A stretch of 64,000 nt of DNA from the NCBI GenBank assembly GCA_964563595.1, contig CAZLWR010000002.1, positions 5,590 to 69,589 on the forward strand, in the 5' to 3' direction. Source of the stretch: CALMFT01 sp964563595 (GTDB lineage: Bacteria > Patescibacteriota > Gracilibacteria > Absconditabacterales > Absconditicoccaceae). A program made the translations under genes and the position numbers. The notes beneath the pieces were generated by a model. That model was not told the origin of the DNA. It did no database searches and saw only the letters and a list, made by a program, of their open reading frames with translations. This document shows positions 1 through 9,087 of the stretch, one piece after another. Numbering within the stretch: position 1 is the first letter of the stretch; each line of letters begins with the position of its first letter.

Positions 1-88
1 CTTCATCAGTAGTAACTTCCATAGCTGGTTTTTTAGTACAACCTGCCAACAATACAGCACAACCCAAAACTAATAATAATTTTTTCAT
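1..88 (-). CDS. lipoprotein, partial (N-terminus only)
   Basis: The gene starts at the ATG complementary to 86-88 and runs off the left edge. The 29 visible residues are a textbook bacterial lipoprotein signal: KK, a hydrophobic stretch LLLVLGCAVL, then the lipobox LAGC followed by TKK. Signal peptidase II would cleave before the Cys, and the mature protein would be lipid-anchored on the outside of the cytoplasmic membrane. Nothing of the functional domain is visible. Confidence 0.75.
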   Translation of the reverse strand, partial: MKKLLLVLGCAVLLAGCTKKPAMEVTTDE

Positions 89-164
89 TTAATGGAGTGA
101 ATAATTATATAAATCATATAGTTTCCAGCAATAATCATTTACTGTCAAGTATCAAGTTTATTTT

Positions 165-1418
165 TTATATTATGCCATGTAGCTTCATAAAGTCAATGTA
201 AGCATCCTGATTTGTAGGATATCTATAGGCAAGATAATCAGACAAAAGCACTTTCCGATCCATAAAAGAATTACGAAAATCGTGCACTGAGGAGAGCACA
301 AAAGGATCATGAGTGCGGTCCACATACTTTTTAACTGTATAAGAGCGAATTCTCTCGATAAGTTGCACTGAGCATATTTGTTGATTTCCTAAGGAATTAG
401 TAGTTTGTATTGTGAGATCTATGTCTGACACAGGAAGACTAACAGCGTGTACCTCTTGTATATATTTGCCGGTAATGCGCTGAACACTAGCCTTCATAAT
501 TTCCGACAAGCTATCTTCTAAGCGAATCAAGTCAATTTCCTCACCTTCTTGAGAGTTGTATTGCATGGTTAGCTTAGGATTGATATGAATCATATATGCA
601 TCAAATCCTTTTATCGGATCACCTACCATATAATATTTACATTCATTTTGTTCAGTGCCACTAGTATGCCAAAAAGACCCGCAGCATATATAGTTCTCAT
701 AGCTAAAGGGCTCATGAATATGTCAGCTTATAATAGATAAAGCCGGCATGGTACAAAACTCAGGACATACCGCACCATCTTCAAAGCCAAATCTTGCTTG
801 CACTCCAGGAAATTGAATATGGGCAGTATAATAGTGATGGTAAACGATGATCTGCTTATAAGTCTGTTTATTGGTTTCGTAATAAGTAAGCAGAATAGTA
901 TTAAGCAAGGCGGATAACTTATCACCGGCCTTAGCTGACACTTCCAATCCAGCTATTGTTTCCAATATATCACGACAAGAGCTCGTGGCCAATGCTCCAG
1001 GATTATAATGCTGACCAGCTCATGGGGCAATAAGATGATCGTTGTAAGGTACAACGATATGTAAAGCATCGTCTTGCTCCCAATGATAAGGCTGTGTTAT
1101 GAACTGTAGCCTTCAAGGTGAATTGAGACTCAAGTCCGAAAGGATATCAAATGCCTTCCTACCCTCTTCAAAGACAAAATGTCAGCCTATCCAATCATGA
1201 TTACCAGACATAACTTTCACATTTCTTCCTTCACGGTAGAGCTTTACAAAAAGATCAAATAATCTGAGCAAATAGGTACGATCATAGCTAAACATATATA
1301 CATAGTCGCCCAAAAAAAGTACTTCTTGATCTGAATGTTTTTGAAAAATATCCTCTAGCATTGCTAGTATCTTATCTCCATGTTTTGCTGAAATATGAAT
1401 ATCGGGCACAAGTATCAT
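165..1418 (-). CDS. calcineurin-like metallophosphoesterase
   Basis: With TGA read as Gly this is one 417-residue protein; under the standard code it breaks into three ORFs. Motifs of the calcineurin-like phosphoesterase family occur in the right order: D-x-H (PDIHIS) near the N-terminus, GDYV about 30 residues later, GNHDW around residue 75, and GHIHEP about residue 230, where the first Gly is a TGA codon. These residues coordinate the two metal ions that hydrolyse phosphoesters. The substrate cannot be inferred. The start ATG lies 7 nt below the TAG of the upstream gene, so the two are probably co-transcribed and coupled. No signal peptide is seen, so it is presumably cytoplasmic. Confidence 0.8.
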
Positions 1419-1424
1419 CGCATA

Positions 1425-2462
1425 CTAGTAATTTTTCCCGGCTAATAATCCATAAATATCCACGGGATTTCCTTTATCTATCGGCACAAACGCTCCAGCA
1501 TCGTATCGGTTTCACTTGAGATCAAAGACGACTCCGGTCAATAAGCTATTCACTGTCATATCCCGTCCATCAGGGTACATATCATATACTATCTTTCGAG
1601 ATTGTTCCAAATCACCGTCCTTTTCAAAGTCCAACCAAATAGTATGGCGAACGTTTTCTACTTCATGCTTGATGCTGATCACTTCGCGTACCAAACCGCG
1701 GCCATCCCGCAGAAGTTCAAGCTTGTCTTTCCCTATTTTCCCACTGATACTACTCCTACGAGATTGTAATAAATTGATGGTAACAAGAGACTGGATGGGG
1801 TCATACCACACATCTTGCTTTATCAGTTCTTGAAAAAATCCTAGTACAGGATCACTGCTGGAACCCTTCTTTTGTTGCTCCAAAGAAAGTAAATCAGTAT
1901 CTATAATAATCTGACAAGCATTTTTATTTTTACATAATAACGAATCCATATAGATAGCTCATGATAACATTTGAAACAAACGTCCAGGATGTATCATATA
2001 ATGCAATCGATCACGAGAGATCAATCATTGTAGGTAGACAAATTGACCATCCGTATCAGAAAGGGAGCCAAGGAATTGCTTTAAAAATGATTGCGGAGTT
2101 GCTCCAGATGTTAATAAACTATAAGAACGAACAAAGTTTTTATCAGCCTCCTTTAGCCAATCGAGATTAAGTTCGTATGCTCAGAATCCTCCTTTGTAAT
2201 GCAACAGCGTCTGCTGATCACTTCGACCGAATCATAAATTCCCACTTATCGAGATTGCCTGGGCACGGTCATCCAATCCTAGATTTCACTTTACTATGCC
2301 CTCATACCGACGTCCACTACGCATAGGAGAACGAAAAATAGCCTGAGACAAAAACGTACGTCGCGATGATTCTGGATCTGGAGCGGGATCTTGACCCAAT
2401 CGCAATCCAAAACAAAGTATACCAATGACAAAGACGATTAATGAAAAGTATTTAGCCTTCAT
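1425..2462 (-). CDS. hypothetical exported or membrane-anchored protein
   Basis: A 345-residue protein in code 25 (several in-frame TGA). It begins MKAKYF followed by a hydrophobic stretch (SLIVFVIGILCFGL), an uncleaved anchor or signal peptide, so the bulk should lie outside the membrane. The remainder is mixed alpha/beta with no motif I recognise. The start overlaps the end of yraN by 11 nt, and the stop is 7 nt before the phosphoesterase, giving a tight three-gene unit. A plus-strand ORF at 1961-2170 overlaps it but is explained by this reading frame. Confidence 0.7.
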
Positions 2463-2790
2463 AATAGTAAGTATGATAAATACGATTGTTTTTGGTGCAA
2501 ACTACCACAAGCTGCTGTTCTAAGCCACTTTGACCATGCTCCGCCAAAAAGTGTGCTATAGTTTTTTCTAAGGTCTGTAGCTTTTTCGAACTAATATAAT
2601 CTGACAAATCATCGGTTCCCTCTACTTCTTTTACCTCCACAAAAAGCCAGGTCTGAGCATTCCTCATAATAAGATCAATCTCACCTCACCTAATCGTGTA
2701 ATTTTTTGCAATCAACAAAAAACCCTGGTGACTGAAGTGCTCAGCAACAAGGCTTTCGGAACGATATCATTTTTGTTTCTTAGTGAGCAT
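2452..2790 (-). CDS. yraN: YraN/UPF0102 family putative endonuclease
   Basis: 112 residues, the usual YraN length. The family core is present: an N-terminal helix with E and H residues (SESLVAEHF), then GGEIDLI, where both glycines are TGA codons, and after about 10 residues LFVEVKEV. The D/E...E-x-K arrangement is that of the PD-(D/E)xK nuclease fold, as in Holliday-junction resolvases. Family function is unproven; a role in DNA processing is usually assumed. It sits just downstream of nusG and overlaps the next gene by 11 nt. The standard code would lose the N-terminal half including GEIDLI, so it is a good test gene for UGA = Gly. Confidence 0.85.
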
Positions 2791-2877
2791 AGAGTGTATA
2801 AAATTCTCAAATTTATAATATAAATGAGTAATTATACTTAAACCACTAATTTTCAAAGAAAAAACGAAGAAAAATTA

Positions 2878-3453
2878 TTATGCTAATTCCACTTTATCAA
2901 AACTCAAACTTACTGGAGTTGTTCTTCCCATAAATTCTACCATAACAGTGATATTGCCTCTGAGATCATCTACTTCAGCAACCCTACCTTTCATATTCTT
3001 GAAATTTGTCTCTCTGATGATAACAACATCATCTACTTTGAAAGAATTTCTTGTCGTAAGTTTTTCATTTTTTTCTCTTACCTCCGCCACAATCTTTTCA
3101 TATTGCTCATCTTCAATAGGAATAGGTCTTGTTTCCGCTCAGATGATCAATCTTACTCCAGGCGTATTTCTTACTATATACCAAATCTTGTCGTTCATTT
3201 TCATTCTCACAAACAAGTAGCCCGGATAGAGCTTTTTTGGTTTGATTGTTTTTTTTCCTTTTCTCGTCACAATTTCGTTTACAATAGGCACAAAAAATGC
3301 TGTTACATCATTTTCGAGACCGATTTTCTTCACTCTTTCATTCATATTAGCGACGACCATTTCTTCTTGGTTTGCATTGACAGACAATACATACCATCTC
3401 AGGTTATCATCTTTTATTTGTTTGTTCAAATCAATTTCCTGAATTTTTGGCAT
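2878..3453 (-). CDS. nusG: transcription termination/antitermination protein NusG
   Basis: 191 residues in code 25. The NGN domain starts RWYVLSVNANQEE, and LYPGYLFVRM (YPGYLFV is a hallmark) is followed by the NTPGVRLI segment where the next Gly is TGA. The C-terminal KOW domain shows FKVDDVVII and MKGRVAEVD. NusG binds RNA polymerase and couples it to ribosome or Rho. Its ATG overlaps the secE stop in a TAATG arrangement (3451-3455), the classical secE-nusG order. Ribosomal genes rplK/rplA that usually follow are absent; yraN comes next. Confidence 0.95.
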
Positions 3454-3638
3454 TAACCCCTAAACATCTGATAAATAGTACTATACAATTGACTGATAAC
3501 AGTATCTGTTATAATGAAATATACTCAAGCCACAATGATGGCCACGAACACCAATCCTGTCATCTGTATATATTCCTCTCTAGTCGGAAACTTCAGCTTC
3601 TGGACGGTTTCCAAACTATCATAAAAAAAATTAAACAT
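3453..3638 (-). CDS. secE: preprotein translocase subunit SecE
   Basis: A 61-residue protein beginning MFNFFYDSLETVQKLKFPTR. The KFPTREE segment matches the amphipathic helix just before the single SecE membrane helix (LVFVAIIVAGVYFIITD, with Gly from TGA). Ends with a short tail QLYSTIYQMF. SecE clamps the SecY channel at the cytoplasmic membrane. Its position directly upstream of nusG with a 4-nt overlap supports the call. Too small and too interrupted to be seen under the standard code. Confidence 0.92.
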
Positions 3639-3753
3639 GAGTGTACTATAAAAAATAAGATAATCTCAATCAGAATAATCAAATAGAGTCCTTTATCAAA
3701 TGGATTTATTGGACAAAGCTAATTATTTGAATGCCAACAAATAGGCGATATAT

Positions 3754-4014
3754 TTATAATGCCATTATGGAGAGAGCGTGAAGCAATCTTGACCTCATCG
3801 TCGACACAGGAGCCCTCTCACGAGTATCTCTTACTCGTTTAGATTCTTTCTTGTCGCGAATGAGTCTGATCACTTCTCCAGTAAGACGATGAGTGATTTC
3901 TCTACAGGTACAAGATATTCTCTTAACATCATATCAATTGCGAATGGTTGCTCACTCATTGCAAGATACAGGTCATTCTTCAGCGACTAAGACACTTCCA
4001 CCAGTCAAGTTCAT
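3754..4014 (-). CDS. small basic hypothetical protein upstream of secE
   Basis: Open frame of 86 residues with three in-frame TGA read as Gly. It has a Cys-containing N-terminal half (SCNEG, then SCTC) and a strongly basic C-terminal half (KKESK, RVRDTRERA), with an odd hydrophobic end. It occupies the slot before secE where rpmG (L33) is often found, but the sequence does not match L33 spacing. The Cys residues could bind a metal and the basic part RNA; both are guesses. No ribosomal or known family assignment can be defended. Confidence 0.5.
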
Positions 4015-4397
4015 CTTTTTTATTATACATAAAAAATAAATAGTGTAGGACTGATAATCATGCAAAGTGAAAAGTCAAGGACATTTTTAATATTATATGT
4101 ATAGTTATACCTCATATGTCCATATATAGTATAAGAAAGCCAAGAGTAGAGAAGTAGTTAAAATTATGATTATAGATAATAAAGATTACTAATACAAATA
4201 TATCGACAAGTATTATAAGTTGATAACGATTCACTATACAAATATGAAATAGTTGTCAAATAACAAAAACAATAGAGCGATAGGAGACAATATATCATAA
4301 TAATATATAGATACAAGGTCTATCAACAAGTAGAATGTACTATCTAATAGGAATCTAGTGATTTATACTTTTCTTGAAAAAGGCCTTGCAAAACAAA
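4015..4397. other. AT-rich intergenic region, no gene seen
   Basis: About 380 bases of very AT-rich sequence between two divergently oriented genes. All frames carry many TAA/TAG stops. It must hold the promoters of the minus-strand secE block and of the plus-strand genes, but no convincing -35/-10 pair, tRNA, hairpin or repeat stands out. Confidence 0.5.
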
Positions 4398-4655
4398 ATG
4401 AAAGGAGTAAATACAGACTTCGTCCGCCCAAAATGACATTGTATCGGCTCCGAGACATTTTACGAAACTGGACACATTAGAACACCATGAGCTTATTTTA
4501 CGAATCCATTTGACCATCCAACGGAGAGAAAAAATTACACTCTGCTGACGCTCTTGCTAGACAATACCCCAAACACGTATGACGTATTTTGTGATACAAA
4601 AATATCTTCTGACAAGATAGACAGATTATCAATACATTCATTAGTTGAAATATAG
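4398..4655 (+). CDS. possible small protein, 85 residues
   Basis: ATG to TAG open frame with two in-frame TGA (Gly). Polar sequence containing FVRPKGHCIG and RTPGAYFTNPFDHP, without hydrophobic segments. No family recognised. Support is only the open length in AT-rich DNA and a plausible amino-acid mix; no clear ribosome binding site precedes the ATG. It lies upstream of and collinear with the SulP transporter gene. Confidence 0.4.
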
Positions 4656-4796
4656 CAACTATAAACCTTTCCCAGCACTTCGCATCAAAAGATTACCGAC
4701 ACATCAATCTCTATCAATGTGTCAATGGCTGCAATCATAGTCCTCCATAAAAAATATTCAGTATTAGTGCCTTTATTTATTATTGGTTTTTTTAAT

Positions 4797-6035
4797 ATGC
4801 TCCGTAATCTTAAGTATGATTTTCCAGCAGGAATCTCAGTGTTTCTAGTTGCTGTCCCCCTTTGTCTTGGAATCGCCATTGCAAGCGGTGCTGACCCTAT
4901 GGCAGGAATTATTGCAGGAGTTATCTGATGAATAATAGTGTGATTGTTGAGTAAATCACCATTAAGCGTCTCCTGACCTGCGGCGGGCTTGGTCGCTATC
5001 GTGTCAGTGGCTATCACTAAACTGGGATTTGATCAGTTTCTTATTGCAGTTGTCTTAGCTGGTATTATCCAAATACTCTTGGGCCTCTCCAAAGTATCAA
5101 AATTCTCTCATTATGTCCCTCATTCGGTAATCAAGGGGATGCTTGCAGCTATTGGGCTCACTCTTATCATCAAACAAACTCCCACCTTGCTCGGATCTGT
5201 AGGATATGATATGAGCACTATAAGTCCTATTATCCTTAGTATCGGCGTACTATCATTGATTATTATGGTATTACGACAAGAAACACTTGGTAAAAAGTAT
5301 AAATCAATACCCTGATCTCTTATAGCGGTAATTGCAGGAACAATCATATCTTGGACTATCAGCACTTATTTTCCAGAATTAGCTCTGAGTGCGAAACAAC
5401 TTGTTGCCTTACCAGTTCTGGAAAGTTTCAATCAGATCTCCAGCCTCATACATATACCTGCCATGGGCTCACGAAATAACCCACAGCTTTATATAACTGC
5501 TCTCACCATAGCACTCGTTGCAAGTATAGAGACCATCCTTTCTATACATGCGATAGATAAACTTGACCCAGAGCAAAGAAAAACTCCCCTCAATAGAGAG
5601 CTCATAGCACAAGGAATAGGAAACAGTCTGAGTGGCCTTATATGATGACTGCCTATCACTTCAGTGATCGTGAGAAGTTCAGTAAATCTCAATAGCAATG
5701 CCAAATCCAAGCAATCTGCAATCATACATGGTATATTTCTGATTATTGCTGTTATTTTTGGAGCAACTCTTATTAATATGATTCCCATGGCCTGTCTAGC
5801 TGCAGTATTAATTATAACTTGATATAAGTTGATCTCTCCTCAAGTACTTGTACAACAACGAAAAGAATGATATCTCGAATTCACTTCTTTTCTTCTCACT
5901 ATCGCGGTGGTAATAGCAGAAGACTTGCTATTGGGAGTGATTGCTTGAATCATTTTCTATTACATTATTCGCTATGTTCTTAGCAAGCAAGAAGCTTCAG
6001 CACTGGTCGCTGTAGTGGAAAACGAAAAAGATTAA
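4797..6035 (+). CDS. SulP-family inorganic anion transporter
   Basis: 412 residues in code 25, about 10 or more membrane helices. The signature N-terminal block of the SulP/SLC26 family is clear: YDFPAGISVFLVAVPLCLGI followed by ASGADPMAGI and the SGPAAGL motif. The protein ends soon after the last helices and has only a short charged tail (VVENEKD), so the C-terminal STAS domain of many SulP proteins is missing. The short forms are typical of bicarbonate or sulfate carriers. I chose the ATG at 4797 (MLRNLKYDFPAG) because it matches family starts; an upstream ATG at 4719 would add a hydrophobic extension. It converges with the pilin-like gene and the stop codons overlap. Confidence 0.88.
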
Positions 6036-6463
6036 TTAATGAATTTCCCTATTGCCCAAAACAAGAAACTTACCACAAGCCAACTCAAACCGATAACAAT
6101 AATAACAATTGCTACGCGTTTGACGGCTTTTTTTGCATTTTCTACACCATCCTTTTCTTTTTCAAAAAATATCATGAAAAAGTTATAAATCAGGATAATA
6201 ACGCTGACTAATGCTAACAGACTCAAAGCTATATTAACTAGCATCTGTATATACGTAAATATACTATCTGGAGTACTGCCTCAACCAAGCGAACCCACAT
6301 CAAAACCGAATACTTTCAAAACCTGTTCAATAAAACTATCATTTTGTGCTTGCTGATCTATGACAACGGTCTTTAACGGATCTATAGGATTACTTGATGG
6401 ATTTGCAGTGAACTCATTCCCATAAGGGAAGTCTCCAGCAAGACGGAGCAGCATACTCATCAT
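6032..6463 (-). CDS. VirB2/TrbC-like type IV secretion pilin, copy 1
   Basis: 143 residues: a polar N-terminal half, then two hydrophobic helices flanking a short charged loop (EKEKDGVENAKKAVKRV), the layout of VirB2-like proteins common in CPR genomes. The second helix contains GLSWLVVSFLF, with tryptophan encoded by TGG (complement of 6080-6082). The paralogue at 52928-53401 has CGG at the same place, which is internal evidence for CGG = Trp. VirB2 proteins form the pilus or an inner-membrane core of type IV secretion. The first ATG (6463) was used. Confidence 0.72.
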
Positions 6464-6576
6464 ATAGAAATTATATATTAAAAAGAGGTTACAAATAATT
6501 ACTCTATGATAGTCAGATTATCCTTATTTTGCAAGCCAATCATGTAGGCTAAGCGATAAATGCTGGATAAATTATA

Positions 6577-7014
6577 ATGCCACACAAACGTATTTTATAC
6601 CTTAGGACCTTCGTACTGCTCGATCTCATTACCCAGTATTATCAAAACCCTATCAACAAACGTACGATGCCGAACGCCAGTGTTTCCAGGCACGAATGAA
6701 ACAGTATCTGCGGAGATGATATAACTGTTTTTTTGAATATAAATAATAATCAGATTATAGATCGATCTTATGATGGTAATACCAGCATGATTACCACGGC
6801 TGCTGCGAGTTTTTTCAGTGAACTCATTGTCGGAAAAACCTTAGAACAAGCATTATCTATGACGTATGAAAACACCATGATCCCCGAAGGGTTTGAGGTG
6901 ACCCCCAGAAGAAAAAGAGCCGGTGGAATAGCTATACTTGCCACAAGAAATGCCATCCATGAGTTTATAGGAGATGGGCAGCATAATGTACGAGAAGATG
7001 TGGTAGAAATATAA
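6577..7014 (+). CDS. IscU/NifU-like scaffold-fold protein lacking two cysteine ligands
   Basis: 145 residues. The pattern of the U-type Fe-S scaffold is recognisable: ITQYYQNPINK near the N-terminus (family: DHY.NPRN), SICGDDITVFL (family: CGD....L), IIDRSYDGNTSMITTAAASF (family: G.GCAIS.ASAS) and IVGKTLEQAL (family: GK...EA). The first Cys is kept in CGDD, but the second is replaced (GNTS for GxGC) and the third region (RAGGIAILATRN) also has no Cys. If correct, the protein cannot hold a normal [2Fe-2S] cluster. A copy of TCAGATTAT lies at 6750 inside the gene. The ATG at 6577 gives a full-length domain. Confidence 0.65.
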
Positions 7015-7017
7015 TTC

Positions 7018-8268
7018 CTATATCGCAGCAATGTTATTGGTATTACTAAGTCTAGCATTATAACTCGCTATATTCTGATCTGCATCTTTCCAAACGTCAG
7101 TGTTAGACATGTAGATACCCCTAAATCAAGGAAGCGGATTATACTTTTGAATAATATTAACTAACCATATAGAAGAATTTCTCTTAGCAATGATATCGGC
7201 TACCGAACTTCAGCCATACTGCTGTTTAATATCCTCAACTTCAGCTATTATTTTTCTTGCGTCAGATTCTGACCTAGCAGAAAACATCTCCAAAACACTA
7301 AACGGTCTTCAAGAGTTTACAAACACACGGTTTCTTTCCTGTAAATTCCTAAACAAAGCGTTGATGCCTTGAATAGGCGTTGCGAAACTTCTTCTAAGTC
7401 CCTGATCCGTGTTTCCTACATTACCAAAGTTGTTTTTAGTAGTCATGTATCACTTTCTTCCAAAACTCGTTTCTTTTCATGCAATGAATAAAAATTGAGC
7501 CAAAGGAACTCATGTTTTGACCGATTGAGCGATAATATGGTCAACGTAAGGAAGCAAAGGACTATGAGGGCTTTTTTCTTTTATAATGTCAGCCACCCTC
7601 TGTACTAACTGCATCTTATCGGGGCTAGCTTCAATAGCAGCTCATTGTTCGATGGGGGCAGCAGATGGCTTAACACCAGAAGCGACCTCTGGGGCCGTGA
7701 TACTATCTGATGTCATAGGCTGCATAGCGACAGCACTAGGCTTATTATTTTGTCTAAAGTTTTTTATAGCAGTCCTAGAGTTTGGTCAGATTACACCATC
7801 ACATGCATCAAAAATTGATACTTTTTGGTTGTAACTGATCCCATAAAACCCATTTTCATATAAATAAAATTGTATGAGTTTCCTTTGATTCAAGGTAGTA
7901 CGTGGTGTGCCGGGTTTTTCTAGTAAACTTATAAGAGAAGCAATAGCTTGATAGCCGTAGTCGTTTTTTTCTTTGATTCCTTCTAGCAAAAGAGCCTTTT
8001 TCAGATACAAATCTACATTGAGTCGCTGCTCTTCATAGCCTATCTTTACGAGATTTTGCTTACAGTTTGTTCTTGTTGTTTCATTGAATGTCATATCTCT
8101 TATGGCTTGTTGTATAGGCTTTCAAGCTCTTGCAACCTCCTTTTTGATAAAACTCAAAATTTCAGCCTTTGCTTGGACCTTCTCGGATTCAGGAACAGCA
8201 TTAGAGGCCTCTAGTTGCTCCAATACTTCCCTAAAGAGATGACTCAATAATCTAAATAATGTGTTCAT
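7018..8268 (-). CDS. peptidoglycan hydrolase with peptidoglycan-binding domain
   Basis: 416 residues in code 25. The N-terminal 90 residues are helical and charged. Around residues 130-180 there is a peptidoglycan-binding type 1 repeat, with the signature DGVIGPNSRTAIKNFRQ (one Gly is TGA). After a Pro/Ala linker, a glucosaminidase/lysozyme-like domain shows AQFLFIAGKETSFG, NNFGNVG and a C-terminal IIQKYNPLPG; the Glu in GKETSFG is the likely catalytic acid. No clear signal peptide is seen, so it may be exported by another route or act with the secretion genes nearby. Possible roles are wall remodelling or attack on the wall of a partner or prey cell. Confidence 0.75.
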
Positions 8269-8397
8269 GAGTAATAATTCGTATATATACTGCTATACTT
8301 AGTATATCTCAGATTATCACAAATTACAATAATTCATAAACTGAAAGCCTATATTGAGTCATTATAACATTGCCTTTGGGCAAAAAGTCATTGCAAT

Positions 8398-8421
8398 AAA
8401 AAAACCCGGGAGTACCGGGCT
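8398..8421 (-). terminator. rho-independent terminator
   Basis: On the minus strand a GC-rich stem CCCGG/CCGGG with a 5-nt loop is followed by seven T. It lies 10 nt after the stop of the gene ending at 8431, closing the adhesin operon. Confidence 0.8.
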
Positions 8422-8430
8422 TCTTAGTGG

Positions 8431-9087
8431 TTATGAGTAGTGATAATAAGGCTGTGCAATTAAGGTATTATAAATATCTGCTTTTCTTAGATTGCCTCCT
8501 GTTACGCACTCCATCACAATATTCATATCGCATAGCAAATTAGAAATAACGGCCGGATCATTTGGGTTCAAAGCTTTACGATTCTCCATGATGGTAACGC
8601 CCTGATCATCCGTACCCAAATATGATCGATTAATGTCGCTAAAATCAATATTCTCAGGCGAACAATCATAAAAAGTAAATCATCTTGGATAGGTAAGCCC
8701 CATGTTAAATCACTCCATAGCTGCTCCACGACTATTCAGTAGTGATCAATATTCATCTACTTCATCAATATGTATATCCAGGTTTCCATGAGTTAAAAGC
8801 ATCGCACCGCCACTAACTGTAAGTCTGTACTTTTTTCATGCTTTGAGAAAAGATCAGTTTTTTATAGCTGTAAATTGTAGATCACTAAAGAACTTTGTTT
8901 CTCATTCATATCTTCAATATATGGGGTCGTCTAAATACAATTTAGATAATAGCAAACCTAGTTTATCGTGAAGAAATTCATGAACTGCTGGCGGATTATT
9001 GTGATTTGAACGTGTCGGAAAAATCGGGTTGTTCATCGTATACAAATCATGAGGAAACAAATTACTGTTTACTGACTCACAAGACAT
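8431..9087 (-). CDS. hypothetical protein overlapping the end of the giant adhesin gene
   Basis: 218 residues in code 25 with many in-frame TGA. Contains NPPAVHEFLHDKLGLLLSKL near the N-terminus, then a beta-rich stretch (RLTVSGGAMLL) and ends in PYYHYS. It is in a different frame from the 2377-residue protein and overlaps its last 26 nt. The ATG at 9087 is a coupled start; an alternative is that the two are one protein separated by a frameshift or sequencing error. No family is recognised. The terminator right after its stop indicates it is the last gene of the operon. Confidence 0.55.

Noticed and set aside
1961..2170. Plus-strand ORF of 69 residues
   Set aside because: Shadow of the minus-strand 345-residue gene, whose frame reads through this region with natural composition.
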